From Neoarius graeffei (Eukaryota; Chordata; Actinopteri; Siluriformes; Ariidae), in the NCBI RefSeq assembly GCF_027579695.1, contig NC_083571.1:38452943-38516942 (forward strand): a stretch of 64,000 nt of DNA, given 5' to 3'. The position numbers and the translations under genes are program-made. The notes beneath the pieces were generated by a model. It had not been told where the DNA came from and searched no databases. It worked only from the letters and a program-made list of their open reading frames with translations. Position 1 is the first letter of the stretch. Each line of letters opens with the position of its first letter. Of the stretch, positions 22,246 through 28,859 are shown piece by piece.

Positions 22246-23741
22246 AAATGAAACTAAATAAAACCCTTTCTCTCTCAGTATTACTTTAATTACTTTATTA
22301 TTCAGAGGCTGTGTGTGTGTTTACAGGCAGGAAAGATTCTCCAGCACTACAGTGATCACCCCAGACAGATAATGACCCGTTTCCTCATATGGAGTTTTGT
22401 CCTGGTACACTGACGCTCTCTAGGGGTTTTTAAGCTTTTTTTTTTTTAATACATTTTGAGTCATATATATAATTTCACAGGTTTACTAAATCTTATTATT
22501 ACCTTGAAAAATTACACCAGTAGCAAATAGGTTGATAAATTTATTATTATTATTTTGTAGGGAATCATCTCAGCTGTTCTGACTAAATGCTCCAGAGATC
22601 ATGGTTTCATCCCCGTCAACAAGAACTTATGGTAAACCAGTCACAGACTGAAGGCACGCTGTCGTTATTGAACTGAGTTGTATTTTATTGTAAATATTAT
22701 ATTTAATAAGGATTTAATTTCTGTATTATTTATGTGTCTGGTGTATTGAATGAGCGCCACCTCTGAACTCCCCAATATATAATGAAGTAAAGGAAATAAA
22801 TGTGTTTATGGTAAAGTTGAAATGTATGTGGATATTTTCTGTGCATGTGTGCAGGTCTCTGTCGTATGTAACAACGCTCAGCTGTTTTGCCTTCGTGTTG
22901 TTGATGTCATGCTATTACATAGTGGATGTGAGGAGGTGGTGGAGCGGAGCACCATTCTTCTACCCAGGTGAGCTCACCTGTAACACACTTTCAAAACATG
23001 AGGAGGACATCGCTTTCTTTCTTTCTTTGTCTCTCTCTGTGTGATAATCATTTACAGTCAGTAGAAATAAGTATTCAGAAAGTTTTGTTTGTGGTGTTTA
23101 ATATACTTTTGGTGCATTTTTCCACTTCACATGTACACACACATGAAACATGCCGTGGGTTGGGAAGATTTCACACAGTAAGTAGTAATCATGCTGAAGG
23201 AGCTACCTAAAGTTCCCAAAACCACTTGAATGGACCTTCAGCATCTCTGTCAGTACAACTGGTTCCATAACATGCAGGTGGAAAGTTCATGGAACTACAG
23301 TACATCATCATCATCATCATCCCGGAGCAGGTGATCGGTGCTCTCAGACTAACGTTGAGGAAGGTCAGAGAGAAACCAGCAGTCACTCGAAAAGAGTTGC
23401 AGGACAACCTGAAAGCAGCAGCAACAAGTTCCACAGAGAACAATCAGCAGCAAACTGCACCTCAATCATCATCTCGGTTCCTCCAACAAAAACAAAGTGT
23501 GTGAACACTTCTTTCTCCTCATTGTGTTTCTTTATAATTCTGTACCTCTGTGCCATCAGGTATGAACTCCATTCTGGTCTATGTGGGTCATGAGGTGTTT
23601 CAAGATTACTTCCCATTCCGCTGGAAAATGAGAAACAGCCAATCGCATGCTGAGCATCTGACACAGAACCTGCTGGCCACGTGTGTGTGGGTGCTAATCT
23701 CCTACATCCTCTACAGGAAGAAGATCTTCTGGAAGATTTGA
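1501..23741 (+). CDS. HGSNAT: Heparan-alpha-glucosaminide N-acetyltransferase (18 exons)
   Basis: A multi-pass lysosomal membrane enzyme that moves acetyl groups from cytosolic acetyl-CoA to terminal glucosamine of heparan sulfate in the lumen. Exons (CDS part): 1501-1663, 9984-10099, 10257-10393, 10525-10643, 11122-11191, 11372-11441, 11634-11728, 12394-12470, 12678-12708, 12850-13010, 13441-13556, 15799-15920, 21889-22015, 22113-22199, 22327-22404, 22561-22631, 22855-22967, 23560-23741. All phases agree and the sum is 1935 nt (644 aa), close to the human protein, which also has 18 exons. Recognised blocks include [19 protein letters not shown], whose His corresponds to the known acetyl-accepting His; [30 protein letters not shown]; the [16 protein letters not shown] junction; [14 protein letters not shown]; and the C-terminus KKIFWKI, identical to human. 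Exon 1 supplies a basic N-terminus and a hydrophobic segment ([16 protein letters not shown]). It is the least certain exon, supported by phase and promoter context. Confidence 0.93.
1664..2064. other. Start of HGSNAT intron 1; second CRE block, no gene
   Basis: The exon 1 donor (GTAAGT) is followed by AT-rich sequence. The second copy of GGCTGTGACGTCACATGC lies at about 1844-1861, just before GATGCCGGAAGTG, an ETS-type motif. Nothing else is recognised. Confidence 0.4.
2211..2588 (+). mobile_element. tRNA-derived SINE
   Basis: A full-length copy with A box, B box and GATGA tail. It is flanked by CAATTAAAGAG (2200-2210) and CAATGAAAGAG (2589-2599), a target duplication with one mismatch. Confidence 0.88.
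2635..2776. repeat. Direct duplication copy A, left part
   Basis: This segment, which continues at 4457-4522 after the inserted SINE, matches 5265-5458 almost base for base apart from small indels. Copy B keeps the uninterrupted sequence, so it shows the state before the SINE inserted. Confidence 0.8.
2777..4456 (+). mobile_element. tRNA-derived SINE interrupted by a hAT-type MITE
   Basis: The SINE head is at 2777-2839 and the body and tail at 4134-4456. It is flanked by AAATCTCATGCC (ending near 2775, and 4457-4468). The interruption lies in the B box, so the copy cannot keep a normal internal Pol III promoter. Confidence 0.85.
2840..4133. mobile_element. Non-autonomous hAT-type element (MITE-like)
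   Basis: Terminal inverted repeats CAGGGCTTTGAACC and GGTTCAAAGCCCTG are bordered by a perfect 8-bp duplication, GTTCGAGC (2832-2839 and 4134-4141). Both features are typical of hAT elements. The 1.3-kb interior has no transposase. It includes a poly-C/poly-A run (3406-3443) and, near 3230-3300, CCTATAGAGGGCT followed by GCGCCATATTGGA, which resembles the ends of the SWIM/THAP unit at 26824. Confidence 0.85.
4527..4692. repeat. Imperfect palindrome (foldback) about 165 bp
   Basis: The left arm, with GGTCCGTATGGTGAAATA and GACCGAGGTCTTGAA, is followed by its near inverse, TTCAAGGCCGAGGTCAC and TATTTCACCATATGGACC. The arms are about 75 bp and could form a long hairpin in single-stranded DNA or RNA. 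It looks like the start of a foldback element continuing to about 5250, where GTCCGTACCGTAGGATACGGAC forms a second small palindrome. Confidence 0.7.
4693..5264. other. Rest of the foldback-associated insert; no gene
   Basis: AT-rich sequence lies between the foldback and duplication copy B. Frames around 4810-5073 show no known domain. The palindromic GTCCGTACCGTAGGATACGG lies near 5190-5210. Confidence 0.35.
5265..5458. repeat. Direct duplication copy B (empty SINE site)
   Basis: It matches 2635-2776 joined to 4457-4522. At the position where copy A carries the SINE, it reads straight through AAATCTCATGCCTGAATAT. Confidence 0.8.
5459..5933. other. AT-rich intron 1 sequence with loose internal repeats
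   Basis: Loosely repeated phrases such as CAAAATTTA, CACTCACTA and TCAAACATAAATTC occur here and again after the SINE at 6317-6410. No coding signal or recognisable element is visible. Confidence 0.3.
5947..6303 (-). mobile_element. tRNA-derived SINE, reverse orientation
   Basis: An almost complete copy flanked by CACTTGTAAACTT on both sides (5934-5946 and 6304-6316), a perfect 13-bp target duplication. Confidence 0.9.
6317..7468. other. Intron 1 spacer, no gene recognised
   Basis: The stretch around 6820-6900 is rich in GGGAG words (ATCGGGAGGCGGGAGACGG) and forms the right end of the possible composite element. Beyond 6909 I see no domain in any frame. Confidence 0.3.
7469..8616 (+). pseudogene. 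Heavily decayed Tc1-like transposon
   Basis: A start resembling a Tc1 transposase ([19 protein letters not shown]) begins at 7469. It is followed by scattered matches such as the glycine-rich region near 7950-8010 and the CACACATCAGAGC region near 8120, broken by many stops and shifts. The right end near 8585-8616 reads CACTGTATGTAAACTTCTGACTACAACTATA (given here only as an end motif resembling Tc1 termini of the Sleeping-Beauty type). No left terminus was found. This is an old, dead copy. Confidence 0.65.
8617..9983. other. End of HGSNAT intron 1; one (GT)n tract, no gene
   Basis: AT-rich intron sequence with a (GT)n run at about 9259-9297 and (AAT)n at about 9812-9828. Just before exon 2, the phrase GGGGTGGGGCTTAGGTTAA with CCAATCAGAAG resembles a phrase at about 24740-24780. 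Confidence 0.4.
10105..10158. repeat. (AC)27 microsatellite at the 5' end of HGSNAT intron 2
   Basis: It starts five bases after the exon 2 donor and is matched by a (GT)16 tract at 10221-10252 that runs into the acceptor of the same 157-nt intron. Confidence 0.95.
10221..10252. repeat. (GT)16 microsatellite forming the 3' splice region of intron 2
   Basis: The tract, with one GC unit, ends in GTGCAG at the exon 3 acceptor and replaces the usual polypyrimidine tract. Confidence 0.95.
10412..10457. repeat. (GT)23 microsatellite in HGSNAT intron 3
   Basis: It lies 18 bases after the exon 3 donor within a 131-nt intron. Confidence 0.95.
11213..11274. repeat. (CA)31 microsatellite in HGSNAT intron 5
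   Basis: It lies near the donor of the 180-nt intron 5, with (GT)9-10 at 11346-11364 just before the acceptor. Confidence 0.95.
11564..11632. repeat. (GT)n microsatellite directly at the exon 7 acceptor
   Basis: About 34 GT units end in GTGTGTAG at the splice site. The upstream part of this intron is (CTCA/CCAC/CTAC)-rich at 11448-11490. Confidence 0.95.
11729..12262. repeat. Homopurine (GA/GATAGAGGG) minisatellite in intron 7
   Basis: About 530 bp are almost purely purine on the + strand, with a higher-order period near 83 bp (repeated AGATGGGTAGAGAAAGAGG units). Mirror-repeat character makes triplex (H-DNA) formation plausible. The proline/serine/leucine frames on the minus strand are translations of this repeat, not genes. 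Confidence 0.85.
12340..12391. repeat. (GT)26 microsatellite directly at the exon 8 acceptor
   Basis: It ends in GTGTAG and has no polypyrimidine tract. Confidence 0.95.
12541..12626. repeat. (TTTC)n microsatellite in intron 8
   Basis: Tandem TTTC units with one interruption near 12585-12590. Confidence 0.9.
13118..13212. repeat. (TTCTC)n microsatellite in intron 10
   Basis: About 19 pentanucleotide units lie in intron 10. The RREEK repeat frame on the minus strand is its translation. Confidence 0.95.
13391..13438. repeat. (GT)24 microsatellite directly at the exon 11 acceptor
   Basis: It ends in GTGTAG immediately before the exon that encodes [14 protein letters not shown]. Confidence 0.95.
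13831..15485 (+). mobile_element. Tc1-like transposon in HGSNAT intron 11
   Basis: The termini CAGTTAGGTCCATA and TATGGACCTAACTG are inverted repeats flanked by TA on both sides (13829-13830 and 15486-15487), the standard Tc1/mariner target duplication. It sits in the same orientation as HGSNAT, so it is part of the pre-mRNA. Confidence 0.92.
14194..15232 (+). pseudogene. Tc1 transposase, frame-broken
   Basis: Pieces in order: an N-terminal HTH start ([17 protein letters not shown], 14194), a second HTH with GRPQKT near 14360, then [16 protein letters not shown] with the first catalytic Asp near 14650, [13 protein letters not shown] near 14755, [14 protein letters not shown] with the second Asp near 14940, and [12 protein letters not shown] with the Glu near 15040. 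The catalytic triad residues are present. The frame shifts at least twice in the first third, and a stop follows the middle part near 14887. It was an active-type DD34E enzyme and is now inactive. Confidence 0.88.
17222..18206 (-). mobile_element. Retroposed insert of unknown family inside the hAT
   Basis: It is flanked by a 16-bp direct repeat, GCGCTCTGACTTTTCT (17206-17221 and 18207-18222). It begins with a T-rich run on the + strand, as a poly-A tail would look in reverse. No protein domain is seen; it probably represents a 5'-truncated LINE tail or a similar retroposed sequence. It contains a short (GT)n run near 17596-17620. Confidence 0.65.
18510..18939 (+). pseudogene. hAT transposase C-terminal (dimerisation) fragment
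   Basis: An open stretch includes [20 protein letters not shown] and then [16 protein letters not shown], the pattern of the hAT family dimerisation domain. The catalytic part is missing upstream, so this is a remnant. Confidence 0.75.
19433..20455 (+). CDS. Intact Tc1-like DD34E transposase (340 aa)
   Basis: Uninterrupted from [16 protein letters not shown] to GGHTRY and stop. The order is a paired-like HTH domain (residues about 1-110, with the GRPTK hook near 62-66), then the catalytic domain with Asp in [13 protein letters not shown], the glycine-rich [18 protein letters not shown], Asp in [12 protein letters not shown], and Glu in [12 protein letters not shown]. Exactly 34 residues separate the second Asp and the Glu. 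The full usual family length and nearly identical long inverted repeats suggest recent activity. I start at 19433 because upstream in-frame residues lie in the element's leader. Confidence 0.93.
   Translation: MARTKEISEDLRKSVVDAHQAGKGYKTISKEFGLNQSTVRQIVYKWRKFKTIVTLPRSGRPTKITSRARHVIVGEVTKDPRVTSKQLKASLTLTNVNVHESTIRRTLNNNGVHGRVARRKPLLSKKNIAARLQFAKDHVDKPEGYWKNVLWTDETKIELFGLNEKRYVSRKENTAFQHKNLIPSVKHGGGSIMVWACFAASGPGQLAIIDGTMNSELYQRILKENVRTSVHELNLKRRWVIQQDNDPKHRSRSTKEWLKKNKVNVLEWPSQSPDLNPIEMLWKDLKQAVHVKKPTNIPELKLFCTEEWAKIPPSRCAGLINSYRKRLVTVIAAQGGHTRY
20676..21820. other. HGSNAT intron 12, G/T-rich strand-asymmetric tract
   Basis: From about 20930 to 21780 the + strand is dominated by G and T with repeating TTTTGGGG-like words (GGGGTATTTT, TGTTTTGGGG). 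Many G-runs of four or more occur in close succession. No gene is recognised; frames here are biased translations. Confidence 0.6.
21824..21874. repeat. (TC)n tract before the exon 13 acceptor
   Basis: About 25 TC units followed by TGTGTGTGTTCTGTAG. It serves as a very long polypyrimidine tract. Confidence 0.95.
22020..22073. repeat. (AC)27 microsatellite after the exon 13 donor
   Basis: It starts within five bases of the donor (GTAAACACAC) in a 97-nt intron. Confidence 0.95.
22202..22240. repeat. (AC)n microsatellite after the exon 14 donor
   Basis: It starts at the donor itself (GTACACAC). A short (GT)5 at 22311-22321 sits just before the acceptor of the same 127-nt intron. Confidence 0.95.
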
Positions 23742-23779
23742 ATTCACACATTATCACCACCTCATACACCCCAGACCTC

Positions 23780-24215
23780 AATCCTCCTCCTCCTCCTCCT
23801 CCTCCCCCCCATCCTCAGTCCTCCTCTTCCCCTCAATCCTCCTCCTCCATCCTCCCCCTCTTCTCATCCTCAATCCTCCTCCTCCCCATCTTCAGTCCTC
23901 GTCTTCCCCTCAATCCTCCCCCTCCCCTCGTCCTCAATCGTCCTTCTCCATCCTCCCCCTTCCCTCATCCTCAATCCTCCTCCTCTCAATCCGCCCCTCC
24001 TCCTCTCATTCTCAATCCTCCTCCTCCCCATCAATCCTCCATCCTCCTCCGCCTCCTCTGAATACTCCCCCTCTTCAATCCTCCTCCTCCCCTGAATCCT
24101 CCTCTCCTGAATCCTCCTCCCCTGAATCCTCCTCTTCCCCCCCGTCCTCAATCCTCCTCCTCTTCCCCCATCCTCAATCCTCCTCCTACTCCCCCCCAAT
24201 CCTCCTCCCCATGCA
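23780..24215. repeat. Polypyrimidine (TCCTCC/TCCTCAATCC) tract in the HGSNAT 3' UTR
   Basis: About 430 bp of CT-rich sequence start 40 bases after the HGSNAT stop codon, built from variants of CCTCAATCCTCCTCC. Minus-strand glycine/arginine-rich frames are translations of this repeat. Confidence 0.85.
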
Positions 24216-24424
24216 GCTTTCATAAATAATTAAGAGATCACTCCTCCTGATTAATAACTTACTGACTTACAGTAATTCAAATATCTGAAGAGTACAGTAG
24301 CCTTTTATTATTAATCAGGCAGGAAGTGAGGAAATCTGAGGGTCACTCAAGATTGGATGCCAAAAAAGTGAACAATATTGGAACAGCAGGTTCCGTTGGA
24401 TCACTTGACATTCTGAAAAGTGCT

Positions 24425-24430
24425 AATAAA
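24425..24430 (+). terminator. HGSNAT: Candidate HGSNAT polyadenylation signal (AATAAA)
   Basis: A canonical AATAAA lies about 690 bases after the stop codon. Another lies near 24532. Which one is used cannot be told from sequence. Confidence 0.4.
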
Positions 24431-24539
24431 CCATTCTGTCCCAAAACCATTCAAACAAAGCCGACAAGATTCATGAGCTGAACTCAAACCCTGTAGAACC
24501 TGGTCGGAGCCACAATAATCCCAAATTACTAATAAAACA

Positions 24540-25822
24540 AAGAAAGAAAAAGAAATGTTAAGTTTTTAAATTCAATCATGTATCTGTGGGGTCTCGTCTC
24601 CTTCCTCCTCTTTTATTTTTACTCTTTTGAGATCCTCACATGGTCGATAAATTAAGTGTAATATTATTCACTATTATAAAACCTGGGATAAATATTCCAG
24701 CTGTGAGATACATTTTGTTCTCCTCGGGGTCAGTGGTGGGGTGCGGTGGGGCTTAAGTTAACGCTGATCAGCCAATCAAAAACTTTGTCATCTCATCACT
24801 AGCTGATCTTTTCACCCTTGTCTCAACAACCTCGTTAGTATTCAATTAATTATACAATGGAATAATTAGTGCAAAGTTAGCTAGGTAGCTTCTCTAATGT
24901 AAATACATAATTGTGATTAAGGTCAGTATTTTATGCTATTTCAGTATGTCAAGATCAAATTTCACTTCAGCTCTGCCCTTACTCTTATTTTCTCATTAAT
25001 TAGCACAATTCTTGGTCTAATTGCACATAATGGTACGAGTTCCTCAATCACAACTCCAGTCCTTTCTCTTTTTTAGCTAGAGAGAGGGAGAGAGAGAAAG
25101 AAATGCAGTGTATTGTGATATAATTATTCGGTAGAATAAAACTTATGATTAAAGGATAAACGAGATGAGCAGTGGAACATCTCAGCTGGCTATTTTCTTC
25201 TAATTTAGATGCTTTTGGGATTTTTATTACATGTTTATTTCTTGTGTAAATGTGAGATTCCTAAACCAGATGGACGATTTTATAACCTGTTACGCCGTAA
25301 AACTGTTTACTCAGCATTTTTATTATTCAGAACACTAAAACTTTATATTGCCAAATACCACAGTTTCGAACAAATTCACACAATGTTTTATGCAATAATT
25401 TAAGTGTTGGTGTGAATTCTGAATTTATAAACACTGATATTAATGTACTTTTATTTTAGTTTTTATACTTGTTCTACCTTAAATTACAACTGATCTGTTT
25501 TTATTTTACTTTAAAAAAAACTTAATTTAAAAAAAATGTTTCATCTTATTTTTATTTGCGTTTGGAAATAAAAGAATTTTTGTGCTGAAAGACACTTAAG
25601 TATTCATTTTTCTCCAGAAGAATGTCTCCTAAATTCACATTTTTCCATTAAAACAGGATTTCTCAGTAATCTGCCCTTTTTAACAGCCTTGCATGATAAA
25701 CTGGCTCACAAACTTACTGATGGATTTATGCAACATTTTAGTACAAAATTTATTAACTTTCAGAAAAGAGTAACAAAGTGAAAGTTATTTATTCTGATTT
25801 GTTACATAATGTTTTCCCTGTG
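24540..25822. other. AT-rich intergenic sequence, no gene seen
   Basis: Frames are short and show no domain. A short GA-rich run lies near 25080-25100. Nothing else stands out. Confidence 0.5.
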
Positions 25823-26008
25823 GCAGCACGGTGGTGTCGTGGTTGGTGCTGTGGCCTCACAGCAAGAAGGTTCTGGGTTTGAGCCCAGTGGCTGGCGAGG
25901 GCCTTTCTGTGTGGAGTTTGCATGTTCTCCCCATGTTTGTGTGGGTTTCCTCCGGGTGCTCTGGTTTCCCCCAAAGACATGCAGGTTAGGCTAATTGGTG
26001 GCTCTAAA
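25823..26008 (+). mobile_element. tRNA-derived SINE, 3'-truncated
   Basis: The head and the first half of the body are present. The copy stops after the CTAATTGGTGGCTCTAAA region and joins the SWIM-family fragment. Confidence 0.8.
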
Positions 26009-26088
26009 CAGATGACTTGCAACCATGTGATCAAAACGTGCTACGTCATGAGCATCTGCCATGATGGTGGATATACAAAGCAACTAGG

Positions 26089-26460
26089 ATGGCAGCCGGT
26101 GAAAGTGTGTCTCTAAACAATGCTGAATTTTTTCACCATTACCACGATTTGAACGGTCGAGCGAAAATTCTATACAAAGAGAAGATAGATATGTGTGGTT
26201 TTGATCCATATTATTTTAAAAAGTCTGATTTTTCTGGTAATAAGATGCTTCTACCAACCATAGAGTACCCAGATATCGTATTCTATCTGGTTTGGCAGAC
26301 TTCGTGGGTCGACAAATCTCAAATGAAAGCTTACAAGTCCATGGAAGCCGATAAGTTCTATGTCTCTAGATGGGTAACTACCTTATTAATTAAACCAGTC
26401 AACAATGACAGAGCAGTTGTACTTGCTTCCACAAATTCAGCTGTCTTCCTCCTCCTTTGA
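26089..26460 (+). pseudogene. SWIM-family N-terminal fragment
   Basis: Residues such as YPDIVFYLV, KAYKSMEADKFYVSRWV repeat the pattern seen at 1-167 and 27008-27300. The recognisable part ends near 26400, where the sequence enters the 93-bp direct repeat shared with 28026-28117, so the rest of the frame is not part of the original protein. No SWIM finger follows. A broken copy is the simplest reading. Confidence 0.5.
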
Positions 26461-26505
26461 GCTCGTTGGTGTCGTTTGGCTGCCACAGAATCAAGTCTGA
26501 CCTTG
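26411..26505. repeat. About 93-bp direct repeat, copy 1
   Basis: Nearly identical to 28026-28117, starting AGAGCAGTTGTACTTGCTTC and ending AATCAAGTCTGACCTTG. Copy 2 leads directly into the hAT transposase reading frame and copy 1 does not. Confidence 0.85.
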
Positions 26506-27007
26506 GACGAAACATGGCCCATTTTCTGAGTTGGTGCCCAGTCTGGATAGTTTCTATTGTATAATTTTGCTGGCGCTCCTAGAAGCGAAATGGTAATACA
26601 CGCGTTATAATTATAACACAGGGTCTCCGCAGATCCTTAAAAAGTCTTAAATAAAATATACGGTTTTTAAGGTCTTAAAACTTATTAAATTTCAGTAATT
26701 TTTCAAAGAATGGCATTAAATTTCATCTGGGCAGATTGAAAGACATCAATGTCCGGAGAGACTATTTTTCATGCTATTTCACCAGCGCGCATCCCTGTCT
26801 AACCAGACAGTAAAAGAAGCGTGTGCCTATAGAGGGCTCCGAGATGATGCTAAAAATAGTAACACTGCGGTCTGCGCGGCCATCTTGGAAGTCACTCGCT
26901 CCAGAGCGCTCATAGAGTACACATCATAGAGTACACATTTAGCGATTCGTTTCTGCATTAGAGGGCTTAGAAGCTTTGATTTTTTAAGAATTTAGACATC
27001 TGAAGTG

Positions 27008-27553
27008 ATGGAGCACTACTGTGAAAGTTTGGATAAGCAGGCACGGGAGCGTTATGCTGAGAAGGTACATTTCATTGGGAATGTAGATCCATACACTGTT
27101 AGTGAGAAGGAATGGAAAGCTGACCCCAGCTTGTTGCCGCATGTGACATACATCGATCTTGTGAACTATCTAGTGGTTCACCCAAGTCCATTTTGTGAAC
27201 TAAAGGATTTCCAGAACTACAAGAGCATGGAAGCATACAATAGATTTGTGTCCGGTTGGGTCCGCGATGTGTCGGTGTTTACTGCTGAAGACGGAGAGAC
27301 AAAAGTGATCAGAGGGAAAGTGTTACACTCGCAGAGTCTATCCCAGCCTAGTCTACACCCCTGGATAATATTTGACAAGAGACATGCTATTTTGTGTGCA
27401 CATTGCAACTGCATTGCTGGACTTGGGGAATGTTGCTCCCATGTTGCTTCCCTGTTGTTTTATGTTGAAGCGACCACGAGACTGAGGGAAAGGACGACGG
27501 TCACACAACAGCCGGCATACTGGATGCTACCGGTAACTATGAAATTAAAATAA
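27008..27553 (+). CDS. SWIM zinc-finger protein, first coding exon
   Basis: An open frame from MMEHYCESLDKQARERYAEK includes the family pattern YIDLVNYLVV ... NYKSMEAYNRFVSGWV near residues 55-85, then a SWIM-type finger, CNCIAGLGECCSHVASLLFY (C-x-C ... C-x-H), near residues 136-155. SWIM fingers bind DNA or protein. In fish, proteins with this layout often continue into a YqaJ-like nuclease domain (family knowledge), which I do not see here. A likely splice donor (GGTAACT at 27532-27533) suggests the exon ends there rather than at the stop at 27553. I cannot say whether it is expressed. Confidence 0.55.
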   Translation: MEHYCESLDKQARERYAEKVHFIGNVDPYTVSEKEWKADPSLLPHVTYIDLVNYLVVHPSPFCELKDFQNYKSMEAYNRFVSGWVRDVSVFTAEDGETKVIRGKVLHSQSLSQPSLHPWIIFDKRHAILCAHCNCIAGLGECCSHVASLLFYVEATTRLRERTTVTQQPAYWMLPVTMKLK

Positions 27554-27594
27554 CTATTTTAGTAACTATGAAATTCAAGACAATATTAACCTAC

Positions 27595-27805
27595 CTGTCA
27601 CAAACTGATCAGAACAAATCCGGATACAGTAAAGTTGTCCTAAATTTGATCGGTTAATGTCAGCCAGCCACTGTCGTCTCCTCCGCTCGCTTTTCTCCTG
27701 TGCTGCAATTCCCTGGTTAGTCACGACTTTGGGGAGTCTGTGGAAGCTTTTGCCACCCTTTTCCCCTCGGTTACTACAGCCAACAATGACACACGTATTC
27801 GGCAT
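27595..27805 (-). pseudogene. THAP-domain exon
   Basis: Starts MPNTCVIVGCSNRGEKGGKS, with the C-x4-C pair, continues FHRLP, then the conserved Trp in RRRQWL, and ends CSDQFVTG at a good donor (CAG/GTAGGT on the minus strand). A THAP finger needs C-x2-C/H geometry ending in CSDHF; here the usual His is Gln, so zinc binding may be lost. THAP domains are DNA-binding modules related to the P-element transposase. Confidence 0.65.
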
Positions 27806-28025
27806 TGTCACCCCTTTTTGCTTCGCTGGACAACAACAATGCACTGACACAGTGACCTTTGACTTCCAATATGGCCGCCGCCGGGTGCGCGCTGACCTCG
27901 AAGCACTCTATAGTACAGGCATCACGTACTATTTAGGGGGCAGGGTTTTCCCATAAGGCCTATACGCATGTCGTAGAAATAGATGAAGCAGTGCTTCAGA
28001 CTGGCTATTTCAGACTGGCTATTTC

Positions 28026-28117
28026 AGAGCAGTTGTACTTGCTTCCACAAATTCAGCTGTCTTCCTCCTCCTTTGAGCTCAGTGTCGTTTGGCTGCCACA
28101 GAATCAAGTCTGACCTT
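28026..28117. repeat. About 93-bp direct repeat, copy 2
   Basis: Partner of 26411-26505. It directly precedes the BED-like start of the hAT transposase frame. A 17-bp tandem repeat (CAGACTGGCTATTT) lies just before it at 27995-28025. Confidence 0.85.
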
Positions 28118-28859
28118 GTTTAATGATAACTGGCTCAAGGATGAAAAATATAGCGGCTGGTTACAAAAAACGACGGAGTACGAAGCGTGGTGCAGACTTT
28201 GTAAAAAAACAAAAACATTAAATTGGGGACAATGGGCTGTAAAGCCCTTGATGCACATATGAAAGGGGAGAAGCACAAGCACTATGCCAACAGTCAGACA
28301 ACAACTGTCCCCATTCAGATGTTTGCGGCACCAGTATCTACTGCAAATGCAAACACTAATGTTACACCCGCTTTGGTGTCTTCGGGACCCCGTACAAGTA
28401 ATGCCTTCAGTACATTCTCCCCAACTACTACACTGAAGGCTGAAATGCTGTGGGTTTTGCAAACGGTTAGCCAACATCACTCCTATATGTCCAACGAAGA
28501 CGTGAGCACCGTCTTCAGGGCAATGTTCCCTGACTCAGAATGTGCAAAAACATTTAGTTGTGGCAAGGACAAAACCAGTTATCTTGCTCGATTTGGACTT
28601 GCTCCGTACATAAAAAGGGAGCTTCTGTCAAGTGTGAATCAAGGCAGCTTCGTTGTCATGTTTGACGAAAGCATGAACAGGACCACCAAAAGCAAACAAC
28701 TGGATTTGCAAGTCAGGTATTGGGCAAATAACGAGAATGGTTCTCGAGTGCAGTCCCGGTATCTGGGATCACAGTATATGGGCCACTCCACTGCTGAAGA
28801 CTTACTGGAGAACTTTAAGGTAAGCCATTCAACAACCTAACAAATTAAGACAAACACAT

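Larger units (their letters stand above)
26824..27960. mobile_element. SWIM + THAP two-gene unit with similar ends
   Basis: The left border reads GCCTATAGAGGGCT and continues to GGCCATCTTGGAAGTCA. The right border, read inverted, has GCCTGTACTATAGAGTGCTT and continues to GGCCATATTGGAAGTCA. Between them a SWIM-finger exon (+) and a THAP exon (-) point towards each other. The arrangement looks like a mobile unit, but no transposase is recognised and the borders are imperfect. Confidence 0.45.

Noticed and set aside
23681-24223. Pro/Ser-rich and Gly/Arg-rich frames
   Set aside because: Products of the CT-rich array in the HGSNAT 3' UTR.
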